In this document: positions 7,379 to 13,415 of the stretch, piece after piece
Layout of the letters: every line of letters begins with the position of its first letter
Position numbering within the stretch: the first letter of the stretch is position 1
Origin: Ruminococcus sp. UBA4275
GTDB lineage: Bacteria; Bacillota; Clostridia; Oscillospirales; Ruminococcaceae
Assembly: GCA_002395085.1 (NCBI GenBank)
Contig: DGVV01000045.1
Coordinates: forward strand, 1 to 15,438
Direction: 5' to 3'
DNA length: 15,438 bases
Position numbers and translations under genes: made by a program
Notes under the pieces: generated by a model
The model's database searches: none
The model's input: only the letters and a program-made list of their open reading frames with translations
What the model was told of the DNA's origin: nothing

Positions 7379-7409
7379 AGAGGACGTCCTGCTGCACAGG
7401 GCGTCCTCT
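7379..7409. terminator. 31-nt terminator-like hairpin, copy B
   Basis: Identical to copy A (7103-7133) in the same orientation. It begins 17 bp beyond the stop of the minus-strand GH5 gene and is followed on the plus strand by TTTCTG. It may terminate GH5 transcripts, but the stem is better paired in plus-strand RNA. The bases just inside the two copies (about 7134-7148 and 7364-7378) are inverted relatives of each other, 12 of 15 matching. Confidence 0.6.
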
Positions 7410-7425
7410 TTCTGTGATGATCCGG

Positions 7426-9090
7426 TTATTGTCTGAGAAGCATCTGCTTCAGCAGCGTCAGGTCAATGGCATTGATCGTCTGATTGTCATCGAGATCAGC
7501 CTGCTTTGCCTGCTCATCGTCCAGTTGCTCATCGCCGACCAGATATTTGCACAGCATGACAGCATCTCTCACGTTTACATTGCCGTCCCGGTTGACATCT
7601 CCGACGGATGCCTGTCCGCCGACTGCCGTGAAGGTAATCTTGTCAACATTGTATCCGCCCTGCTGCGCATTCAGCTTCAGATCGGATTCGCCGGCAGGAA
7701 GCTCCAGTGTCACCTTGAACTGCTGCCAGTTCTGCCAGCCGCCGGTCGCAGGAATATCGAGCGTGCCGAGCGTATTGCCGCCGCAGGAGAATGCGATCTG
7801 TCCGCCGCCGCTTTCCGATGCAGCATCCAGCGTCAGCTCATATTTCATCGTCTGCGGTACAGAGATCGGATAGCTCATCCAGTCTCCTGCTTCAATATAT
7901 CCGACATTCTTTCCGCCCTGTGCGCAGTCCTCCAGCTCCACGCCGCTCATGGCAGCATAGTTTTCAGCTTCCAGAACCGCATTGCCGGTGACGGGGAGAG
8001 AAAGCCGCTCAACGGTCTGCGTCTGTGTTGTACTCGTAGTAGTCTGCGGCTGGGAATCGGTTGTCTGCGGCTCGGTTTCGCTGCTGCCCTTCGGAACTGT
8101 ACGCCATACAGCATTCTCAGCGTGTGCATTCAGGATCTTTTTGAGGTAGTTGCCGGCTTCTGTCAGCGAGCTGCCGTCTCCGCCGAAAATACTGGAACCC
8201 TCTGCCTTGCTGCTGATTGCCCAGTTGCACCAGGAGAGCTTGTTGGAATCCATCCAGGAGAGCCACTGTTCTGTCGAGCCGACATTGACGGAACCGTCAC
8301 CGTCTGCATTGACCGTACCCCATTCGGATACAAAGACGGCTGCATTTTTGCTGAGTGCCGCATCGCCTTTTCCGCGCAGATCGCCGCCGTGCGTACCGGC
8401 ATAAAAATGCAGTACATAAGCAACATTGCTGTCATTGATCGGATCATTCGCGGCTGCATCGACATCCTGAGACCATGTCGGCGTACCGACAAGAATCAGA
8501 TTGTCCGAGTACTTGCGGATCTCCGGAATCACCTGCTCGGCATAGCCCTTCACAGCAGACCAGGAAACCATTGTCGGTTCATTGTAAAGCTCAAAGATCA
8601 CATTGTCATATTTTCCGTAATCACGCGCAATCTCGGAGAAGAAACTTTTTGCAGCATTTGTGTTATTGTGTGCGCCGTGCGAATGCCAGTCCACAATCAC
8701 GTAGATGTCCTTTGCGATTGCCGCATCCATGACGGAGCGCAGCGCGCCGACGTCTCCGCCGCTGTAGATCGAGCCCTGATCGTCAACGCCGAGCGAGCAG
8801 CGCAGAATCTCGCACTTGAATTCGTTCACCATGCGGTCAACGGTGCCGCTGTTCCAGTATTGCCCCTGCCAGTTGCTCCAGAAAAAGCTCATTCCCTTGA
8901 CCTGCACCGGTTCGCTGTAAGATGAACCGATGATCCTGTTTCCGCTGGTCTGAAGCTGACCGTAATAACTGACCGGCCCGCTCTCCGCCGCGGAAACCTC
9001 TGAGGATTCCGTTACAGGCAGAACCCGCGGAAGGAGTACAGCTGACATCACCAATGCGCAGACTGCACCCAACGCTTTTTTCATTTTCAT
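7426..9090 (-). CDS. Secreted cellulosomal GH5 endoglucanase with CBM6-like domain and dockerin
   Basis: This 554-residue secreted enzyme cleaves internal beta-1,4-glucan bonds by a retaining mechanism. Seen: signal peptide (1 to about 35, ending near VSAAES); a GH5 TIM barrel, best matching the GH5_2 subfamily (about 40-325), with Arg97, the WHSH motif (135-138), acid/base Glu171 in YNEP, His228/Tyr230, and nucleophile Glu256 in SEWG; a Thr/Gln/Ser-rich linker (about 335-362); a CBM6-like beta-sandwich (about 370-487) beginning LEAENY; and a C-terminal dockerin (497-554). The start at 9090 has GAAGGGG 7 bp upstream. It is a single-gene unit with its own promoter and a leader of about 160 nt. 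The second dockerin Ca-loop reads DLDDNQ, with Asn-Gln where Asp-Gly is usual, so it may bind calcium weakly. Cellulose or mixed-linkage glucan is the likely substrate; xyloglucan or mannan cannot be excluded. Confidence 0.93.
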   Translation of the reverse strand: MKMKKALGAVCALVMSAVLLPRVLPVTESSEVSAAESGPVSYYGQLQTSGNRIIGSSYSEPVQVKGMSFFWSNWQGQYWNSGTVDRMVNEFKCEILRCSLGVDDQGSIYSGGDVGALRSVMDAAIAKDIYVIVDWHSHGAHNNTNAAKSFFSEIARDYGKYDNVIFELYNEPTMVSWSAVKGYAEQVIPEIRKYSDNLILVGTPTWSQDVDAAANDPINDSNVAYVLHFYAGTHGGDLRGKGDAALSKNAAVFVSEWGTVNADGDGSVNVGSTEQWLSWMDSNKLSWCNWAISSKAEGSSIFGGDGSSLTEAGNYLKKILNAHAENAVWRTVPKGSSETEPQTTDSQPQTTTSTTQTQTVERLSLPVTGNAVLEAENYAAMSGVELEDCAQGGKNVGYIEAGDWMSYPISVPQTMKYELTLDAASESGGGQIAFSCGGNTLGTLDIPATGGWQNWQQFKVTLELPAGESDLKLNAQQGGYNVDKITFTAVGGQASVGDVNRDGNVNVRDAVMLCKYLVGDEQLDDEQAKQADLDDNQTINAIDLTLLKQMLLRQ

Positions 9091-9123
9091 AAAATCGCCC
9101 CTTCAAAAATATTATTTCGATTT

Positions 9124-9200
9124 GCGCATTTATCATGCGCTCATCACCGTGTCAGGCGCATCAGTCCGGCTGTATTTCTGTTCATCTGCTTCGGACTGAT
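9124..9200 (-). promoter_or_regulatory. Structured 5' leader of the GH5 gene
   Basis: Within the roughly 160-nt leader two inverted repeats occur: ATCAGTCCG (9160-9168) with CGGACTGAT (9192-9200), a perfect 9-bp stem around 23 nt, and GCGCAT (9124-9129) with ATGCGC (9135-9140), a 6-bp stem around 5 nt that lies about 20 bases before the ribosome-binding site. They do not match a riboswitch class I know. They may stabilise the mRNA or tune translation. Confidence 0.4.
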
Positions 9201-9258
9201 CCGTAAACGTTCCTTTCTCTCATTGTGCATCGAATCAGGTACGGGGTATCTATTTTTT

Positions 9259-9287
9259 ATTATAACATTTTTTCGTGCGTTAGACAA
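9259..9287 (-). promoter_or_regulatory. Sigma-A promoter of the GH5 gene
   Basis: On the minus strand TTGTCT (9287-9282; four of six consensus bases) is followed after 17 bp by a perfect TATAAT (9264-9259) with TGT as extended -10. Transcription would begin near 9252, about 160 nt before the ATG at 9090. The next 200 bp upstream hold no gene. Confidence 0.75.
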
Positions 9288-9381
9288 GACAACTGCAATC
9301 ATTTAATGAAAAACCGTCGCTGTACATAAATATATTCAACAAATTATACGCGAACCGTTCAATCCCACTCACAAATCAGAG

Positions 9382-9416
9382 AAACCGCCGCCTGATACGA
9401 ACGCAGGCGGCGGTTT
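9382..9416. terminator. 13-bp GC-rich terminator after the sigma/anti-sigma operon
   Basis: AAACCGCCGCCTG (9382-9394) is perfectly complementary to 9404-9416 around a 9-nt loop. T-rich bases follow on the plus strand (TTTTTAATT) and GGTTTCTCTGATTT follows on the minus strand. It lies 87 bp beyond the stop of the minus-strand anti-sigma gene and before the GH5 promoter, so it insulates the two units. Confidence 0.75.
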
Positions 9417-9503
9417 TTAATTCTTAATTATTTCTGTATCGGTGCATCCGAAGGCACGCGCTTGGGTTGGTGTCATGAATCTGAACGCTCAGCAAAGAAA
9501 TGG

Positions 9504-11459
9504 TTAGTCCGGCTGAAGCATAGTCAGTGTGCCTTTGGAGACATCATAAGGACGGTCAAACAGAAAGTCTGCGAAAGAAACGCCAGTGCCTTCTTTGATA
9601 CTTGACCCCCAGCTTGTCTGAACGTCAAGCCCGATATTGCAGAGAACATCACCGTCTGCATTGTTCTGTGTGATTGCGGGGGTTGCTTTCAGCTTGTATT
9701 CGGGGATCTCCAGCCAATAGCAGCTTTGCGCCCAGCCTGTTTTATGTTCGGAATCAAACGGGTCGCTGACGCAATATACACCGAACGGCGTGACTGCACA
9801 GCACTTCATCGGCTTTGGCGTATAGCAGTGAGCGTTTTCATCCGGAATAAATGCGCTGACTGTTTCTGCGAGTTCACTTTCCTGCATCGGAATTGTTTGC
9901 AGGCAGTCAAGCGGGATGCGGATATCATATTCCGGTTCGTTCGGTTCATTCATTTTGCCGATGCCGAGATATTTTCCGCCGTCGGTAAATGCTTCGGCGG
10001 AGTGGCTGCTGATGAGGCAATAGCAGTGGAAAATGCCGTTGTCAAGGCTCTGCTGTCCGGGCATTGTGCGGGTGATTCTCTGGAAGAAATCAACCGCTTT
10101 GCCCTCTGCATCAAGGATGCCGAAATTCAGGCACAGGTTATCGCTCAGGTTCGGAAACGCCATCGAGCTGAAATAAGCTGTATCTTCGGCGCTGAGATTC
10201 AGCGGCTCGACATCAAAGAATACAAACATTGTCCAGTCACATCCGGTCATCCCCTTGATATGGAAACGGGCGTCGTCGGTTTCGATGATTTCGTCGAGGT
10301 CTCTGCCCATGCCGCTGAAATCGAAGTCACAGGGAATCCCGCTTTTCTGCGTGTAGTATTCCTGCATCATGGCGATATACTGCGGGTTCTGTGCTGCATC
10401 CGCACTGACTGCCTCAGCACAATCCTCCGGCAGAACCGGCGCTTTATCCGTCCATGTGATATAAAGCTGCGGCGGAATTGACATTTCCCAGTCATGGTAT
10501 GCCCGAGTCGTCTGGACATATTCCGGTAATTTCGCAGCATTTCCGCTGTCCGATGTGTCATTTGCATATTTGAGTATATCATCCGGTATTTCTCCGATCA
10601 CATATTGCTCAAAGAGAACCTCTATCGCACTAAGGTTGGGAAGTGAGCCTTTCGGCACTGTATAGAAATAATATGTGTTCCAGTCAGGTTCAAAATCATC
10701 AAAACTGCACATGGTATCAGGAGGACAATAATTTGAATCATATACCAGCGCATGAAAATCAAGCTGTAATGTCGTGCCGTCTGCTGCAATGCTGCCACCC
10801 GCCAGATCATAGCCGTATAAATAAAACGGCTGCTGAATGTCCTTGTGGGCAAAATACAGTACATCATACTGTGCAAATACATCTTCCGTCAGAAATCTTC
10901 TGAAATCAAAATTCTGCCCCGCTGCGACTGTTTCATCTGTATACCGGCAACAGGATTCTGCATCTGCAACGCTGCGCAAAACCTGCACTGCACCTTCCTG
11001 CGGCACTTTCATCATAACATAGTCGCTGCCGCCGATTCTTTGCAGCCGGTCAATCATTTCAACCGGTACGTGATTCGTTTCTTCCGTATTCGGTTCCTGC
11101 AAAGAAACCTGTTCTGCGGCAGAGGTCTCGCCGCTCATACTGACCGGCATCTGATTTCTCTGCCCGATTGCTTCCTTTCCGATGGACACAGCGACAACCA
11201 CGGCTGCGACTGCCGCAGCCCCGATCCCGATATTCCACGGGAACAGTCGCGTCACAGCGGAGCGTTTATGCGTATTCTGTTTCATAGTTTCTCTCCTTCT
11301 TGCTGCGGAGACAGGCTCAGCTGCGGTCTGCGTGAAGCGATCCTTTTTCGCAGGGAAATTGCCGGTGACCGGCGTTTTTGCCTCCTGCCATTTTGCCAGT
11401 GCGTCCAGCTTTTCCTGCGATACACCGCCGAGTGCTTCCATAAAATCCTGCGGCTTCAT
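9504..11459 (-). CDS. Putative anti-sigma factor / membrane sensor for the ECF sigma factor
   Basis: A 651-residue protein with a short cytoplasmic N-terminus (about 1-75, MKPQDFMEALGG...), one membrane segment (about 76-94, Ala/Val-rich) and a large outside region of about 555 residues with many aromatic residues and cysteines. No catalytic motif, dockerin, cohesin or carbohydrate-binding module is recognisable in the ectodomain. The second half (about 395-645) resembles the immunoglobulin-like ectodomains of clostridial anti-sigma-like proteins, but only loosely. Its ATG overlaps the sigma factor stop as ATGA, with a good AGAGGAGGG site, so the two are translationally coupled. By analogy with other ECF pairs the N-terminus would hold the sigma factor at the membrane until the ectodomain senses a signal. 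The assignment rests on gene pairing and topology. Confidence 0.65.
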   Translation of the reverse strand: MKPQDFMEALGGVSQEKLDALAKWQEAKTPVTGNFPAKKDRFTQTAAEPVSAARRRETMKQNTHKRSAVTRLFPWNIGIGAAAVAAVVVAVSIGKEAIGQRNQMPVSMSGETSAAEQVSLQEPNTEETNHVPVEMIDRLQRIGGSDYVMMKVPQEGAVQVLRSVADAESCCRYTDETVAAGQNFDFRRFLTEDVFAQYDVLYFAHKDIQQPFYLYGYDLAGGSIAADGTTLQLDFHALVYDSNYCPPDTMCSFDDFEPDWNTYYFYTVPKGSLPNLSAIEVLFEQYVIGEIPDDILKYANDTSDSGNAAKLPEYVQTTRAYHDWEMSIPPQLYITWTDKAPVLPEDCAEAVSADAAQNPQYIAMMQEYYTQKSGIPCDFDFSGMGRDLDEIIETDDARFHIKGMTGCDWTMFVFFDVEPLNLSAEDTAYFSSMAFPNLSDNLCLNFGILDAEGKAVDFFQRITRTMPGQQSLDNGIFHCYCLISSHSAEAFTDGGKYLGIGKMNEPNEPEYDIRIPLDCLQTIPMQESELAETVSAFIPDENAHCYTPKPMKCCAVTPFGVYCVSDPFDSEHKTGWAQSCYWLEIPEYKLKATPAITQNNADGDVLCNIGLDVQTSWGSSIKEGTGVSFADFLFDRPYDVSKGTLTMLQPD

Positions 11460-12016
11460 AGTAAACCCTCCTCTTTGAGAAAAGCACGGAGCTTTTCCTT
11501 GGTTCGTTTCAAAATCATCTGAACGCGCCCGACAGTCGAAGAATGCTCCATCGCAATCTCCTTGATCGGCTGCATGGAGTAATACCGTGCAAGAAAAATC
11601 ATGGCAGTTTCCTCCGGCAGCATCTCCAGAAACCGGTTGATCGCATCCTGCAAGGAGATCGTGCCAAGCCTGTCCTCCAGATCTTCGTCTGATTTGAGAT
11701 AGGGTGAAAGCTCATCCAGCGCCGCATCATATTGCTTTCCGCCGCGTTTTGCCTTATTTTTTGCGCGGAGAATATTCAGCGCATGATTTCGCGTAATACC
11801 GGAGACATACGCCGTCAGGGAGCGCGGTTCTGCCGGCGGAATGGTATTCCAGAGCTTCATCAGCACATCATTGGCACATTCCTCCGCATCCAGTCGATCG
11901 CCCAGAATCCGGTATGCCATCGTGCGGCAGAGCTTTCCGTACCGCTGTTCGGCGGCTTTGAGCGCCTGCTCATCGCGCGCCTGAAACAGCCGCAGCAGTT
12001 TTTCGTCTTCGGTCAT
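11456..12016 (-). CDS. ECF-type RNA polymerase sigma factor
   Basis: This 186-residue sigma-70 family protein has only regions 2 and 4, as in group IV (ECF) factors. Region 2 (about 20-86) includes DAEECANDVLMKLWN (43-57), the core-binding and -10-recognition segment, followed by ITRNHALNILR (74-84). Region 4 (about 120-180) is a helix-turn-helix with LPEETAMIFLARYY (133-146) and IKEIAMEHSSTVGRVQMILKR. The start at 12016 is set by AAAGGAGG 7 bp upstream; an in-frame ATG 17 codons earlier has no RBS. It directs RNA polymerase to a regulon not identifiable here and is probably held inactive by the membrane protein encoded downstream. I did not find a clear autoregulated ECF promoter, though TGAAACTTT on the minus strand upstream (about 12115-12123) resembles an ECF -35 box. 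Confidence 0.88.
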   Translation of the reverse strand: MTEDEKLLRLFQARDEQALKAAEQRYGKLCRTMAYRILGDRLDAEECANDVLMKLWNTIPPAEPRSLTAYVSGITRNHALNILRAKNKAKRGGKQYDAALDELSPYLKSDEDLEDRLGTISLQDAINRFLEMLPEETAMIFLARYYSMQPIKEIAMEHSSTVGRVQMILKRTKEKLRAFLKEEGLL

Positions 12017-12104
12017 TGCGCGTCCTCCTTTCGCTGTATGATTCACCCTCACTTTATTTGACACCATTTTCCGTTCAAAACTAACAGCGGCAGTTTATTT
12101 TTTT

Positions 12105-12150
12105 GGTGGTTACTAAAGTTTCAGGTGGTTTCTGTAACAAAAGGGTGGTT
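12105..12150. promoter_or_regulatory. Three phased GGTGGTT repeats upstream of the sigma operon
   Basis: GGTGGTT occurs at 12105-12111, 12124-12130 and 12144-12150, with starts 19 and 20 bp apart, close to two helical turns. The sites lie about 90-135 bp upstream of the sigma start codon. Equal spacing on one DNA face suggests a multimeric regulator-binding site. A weak sigma-A-like promoter on the minus strand (TTGTTA, 17 bp, TTTAGT; about 12113-12141) overlaps the middle repeat. Confidence 0.45.
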
Positions 12151-12169
12151 CATATTTGTAAGATTGCTT

Positions 12170-12275
12170 GCAAATCGCTCTGCGATATGCCTAGGGACGG
12201 CCTGCGGCGCTCCTGACGCATAGAGATTTCGCCGTCTCCTGCAAGCCTTTGAAAAGGCTTGCGCGAAACTTTTGA
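12170..12275 (-). repeat. Palindromic intergenic repeat, copy 2 (divergent)
   Basis: Reading the minus strand, this segment begins with AAAAGTTT and then GCAAGCCTTT/AAAGGCTTGC (12241-12262, 10-bp stem, 2-nt loop), followed by a longer imperfect stem pairing GCCGTC (12231-12236) with GACGGC (12196-12202 region), and ends near an ATCGC/GCGAT hairpin. The order and the first hairpin mirror copy 1 at 7165-7242, though the bases have diverged. No coding potential is seen. Confidence 0.5.
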
Positions 12276-12361
12276 TATGGGTTCATTACAGGTTGTCTGA
12301 TTTCACAGCAATTCATCAACCGCCTAAAAAGCTGCATACCCGAATTTTTCTTCTGCACCGA

Positions 12362-12390
12362 TTGTATTTTTCCTGATAATATGCTATTAT
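12362..12390 (+). promoter_or_regulatory. Candidate extended -10 promoter in a gene-free stretch
   Basis: TTGTAT (12362-12367; half of the consensus), a 17-bp spacer and TATTAT (12385-12390) with TGC just before it as extended -10. No convincing reading frame follows. A transcript from about 12396 would reach the hairpin at 12552-12588 after some 160-190 nt, so a small RNA is possible. The rest of 12151-12798 holds no gene I can support: a 66-codon plus-strand frame at 12487-12687 lacks an RBS and recognisable sequence. Confidence 0.35.
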
Positions 12391-12551
12391 GAGAACTGCA
12401 TATCGCGGCAAGCCAGCGTCAGCAGAAAAGTACGCTGTATCGCCAAAAACAGACCGGACAGACAAATCAGCTTATCCAATTTTAATGTGGTTTCCAGCCA
12501 ATTAGTTGACCAAAAGTTGCCCGTATTACAACAAGACAAGCGAATATATCA

Positions 12552-12588
12552 CAACACGCCCGTCAAGTGCTTTTTGGCGGGCGCGTTG
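12552..12588. terminator. 15-bp hairpin in the gene-free stretch
   Basis: The arms 12552-12566 and 12574-12588 pair around a 7-nt loop with one A.C mismatch and one U.G wobble on the plus strand. The core CGCCCG/CGGGCG is GC-rich. Only moderately T-rich sequence follows on either side. It could end a plus-strand RNA begun at 12390 or stop read-through from the XRE gene, or be a remnant of a mobile element. Confidence 0.5.
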
Positions 12589-12798
12589 TTCAATAAGTGT
12601 CTTTTGATGAAAATCGGATGTTCAATATATGGGCGGCTGAGTCGAAAATGGACAAAGAACTCTGCCGCTCACATGAAAATGGCGTAAGTGCAGCCGGAAT
12701 ACTAAACTCATCAGACTGTGACGCCTAAATGATGGTTATGCTGCCGCAACTTCAGAACGGTTTTGCCACCTATTGCATATTCGAGCGATGAGTCATTT

Positions 12799-13161
12799 TT
12801 ATCCCGCACCTTTTCTTCGGGCAAGTTCATCTGTCTGCTTTTCCAATAATTCTTCCAGATAGTATTCCAGTCTGCCTTTATTTTTTTCACTGAGTTGTGC
12901 ATACAGTTCTGCAATATGCGACTGCTCCTCTGTAAAATCCGGATTTGCTTTCCCGTGCGGGAAATTCGTTCTGCCAGTCAGATAATCAAGTGAAACCTGA
13001 TAAAATTCTGCAAGTACAACAGCAAAATCAAGCGGAACAGTATGCTTGCCCTGTTCGTAGTTGGTGTAAGTTGTCTTATGCATTCCCAGCTTTCGGCAGA
13101 GTGCTTCCTGTGTCAGGTCAGCATCTTCCCGCAAATCCCGTATTCGTTGATAATGTTGCAT
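12799..13161 (-). CDS. XRE-family helix-turn-helix transcriptional regulator
   Basis: This 120-residue cytosolic DNA-binding protein has an N-terminal lambda-Cro/C1-type HTH (about 4-62). Seen: IRDLREDADLTQEALCRKLG (7-26), the recognition helix region MHKTTYTNYEQGKH (27-40) and the domain-closing VSLDYLTGRT (56-65). A charged, probably helical tail follows (about 78-117), likely for dimerisation. The start at 13161 is preferred because GGAGGT lies 10 bp upstream; an ATG six codons earlier overlaps that site. The gene diverges from the NlpC/P60-dockerin gene with 254 bp between the two starts, and the shared interval holds repeated ATTCGTTG motifs, one of them inside its own first codons. A repressor of itself and possibly of its neighbour is the simplest reading. 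Confidence 0.85.
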   Translation of the reverse strand: MQHYQRIRDLREDADLTQEALCRKLGMHKTTYTNYEQGKHTVPLDFAVVLAEFYQVSLDYLTGRTNFPHGKANPDFTEEQSHIAELYAQLSEKNKGRLEYYLEELLEKQTDELARRKGAG

Positions 13162-13196
13162 AATTCGTTGTACCTCCATTTATATAATACGCCTAA

Positions 13197-13205
13197 ATTA
13201 TACCA
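13197..13205 (-). promoter_or_regulatory. Extended -10 promoter of the XRE gene
   Basis: TGG followed by a perfect TATAAT on the minus strand. No good -35 lies at the usual distance. The leader would be about 30 nt to the ATG at 13161. The tandem ATTCGTG sites abut it on the upstream side. Confidence 0.55.
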
Positions 13206-13222
13206 CGAATCACGAATTACTA

Positions 13223-13251
13223 TTGACAAATAACAACATATCATGTATTAT
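13223..13251 (+). promoter_or_regulatory. Sigma-A promoter of the NlpC/P60-dockerin gene
   Basis: A perfect TTGACA (13223-13228), a 17-bp spacer and TATTAT (13246-13251; five of six). The transcript would begin near 13258, giving a leader of about 157 nt before the ATG at 13416. Its -35 lies about 20 bp from the -10 of the divergent XRE gene, so the two promoters probably influence each other. Confidence 0.8.
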
Positions 13252-13269
13252 ATGTTCATAAGACATCAA

Positions 13270-13410
13270 ATGGTGTTTTACATCATCAACGAATGTTGTA
13301 CGGCAGAGGAAACAGATTCTGTGTCCGGCAACTGAACCCGTGCGGTTGTCGCTCCCCTTGCGCAGAATCCTGTTTCCGCATTAGGGTACAACGTGTCTGA
13401 GAACAGGAGG
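13270..13410 (+). ncRNA. Structured mRNA leader with possible ribosome-binding-site switch
   Basis: Nested complementary segments: P0 ATGGTG/CATCAT (13270-13275, 13281-13286); P1 ATGTTGTAC/GTACAACGT (13293-13301, 13386-13394); P2 GGAAACAG/CTGTTTCC (13308-13315, 13370-13377) continued by ATTCTG/CAGAAT (13316-13321, 13363-13368) with one bulged C; P3 GGCAACTG/CGGTTGTC (13327-13334, 13343-13350). Unpaired joins remain between P1 and P2. The 3' strand of P2 (13369-13375) can instead pair for seven bases with 13401-13407, which overlaps the AGGAGG ribosome-binding site (13405-13410). This is a typical translation-switch layout. It does not fit the riboswitch classes I can recall, including the c-di-AMP class often found before cell-wall hydrolases. 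Confidence 0.5.
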
Positions 13411-13415
13411 TTTTT

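Larger units (their letters stand above)
13142..13294. promoter_or_regulatory. Repeated ATTCGTTG motifs: candidate operators of the XRE regulator
   Basis: ATTCGTTG occurs exactly at 13142-13149 and 13163-13170 on the plus strand and at 13294-13287 on the minus strand. The outer two match over 14 bases with one difference. A shorter form, ATTCGTG, occurs twice in tandem on the minus strand (13217-13204). The set brackets the XRE -10 (13202-13197, TATAAT with a TGG extension) and the divergent hydrolase promoter. Confidence 0.5.

Noticed and set aside
7324..8925. A 533-codon open frame on the plus strand, opposite the GH5 gene
   Set aside because: Antisense shadow of the GH5-CBM6-dockerin gene; no family resemblance and no start signals.
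9726..10481. A 251-codon open frame on the plus strand, opposite the anti-sigma-like gene
   Set aside because: No RBS or recognisable sequence; the minus-strand frame is coupled to the sigma factor by ATGA and has a coherent membrane topology.
12487..12687. A 66-codon plus-strand open frame in the gap between the sigma and XRE genes
   Set aside because: It runs through the 15-bp hairpin, lacks a ribosome-binding site and resembles no family I know.
12711..12914. A 67-codon minus-strand frame overlapping the XRE gene's end; its tail resembles short transposon-borne proteins
   Set aside because: Mostly an out-of-frame reading of the XRE gene, with no RBS; the resemblance is too short to support.
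13258..13415. Known ydaO-type (c-di-AMP) or GEMM (c-di-GMP) riboswitch in the hydrolase leader
   Set aside because: The conserved core sequences I remember for these classes are not present; only the genomic context fits.
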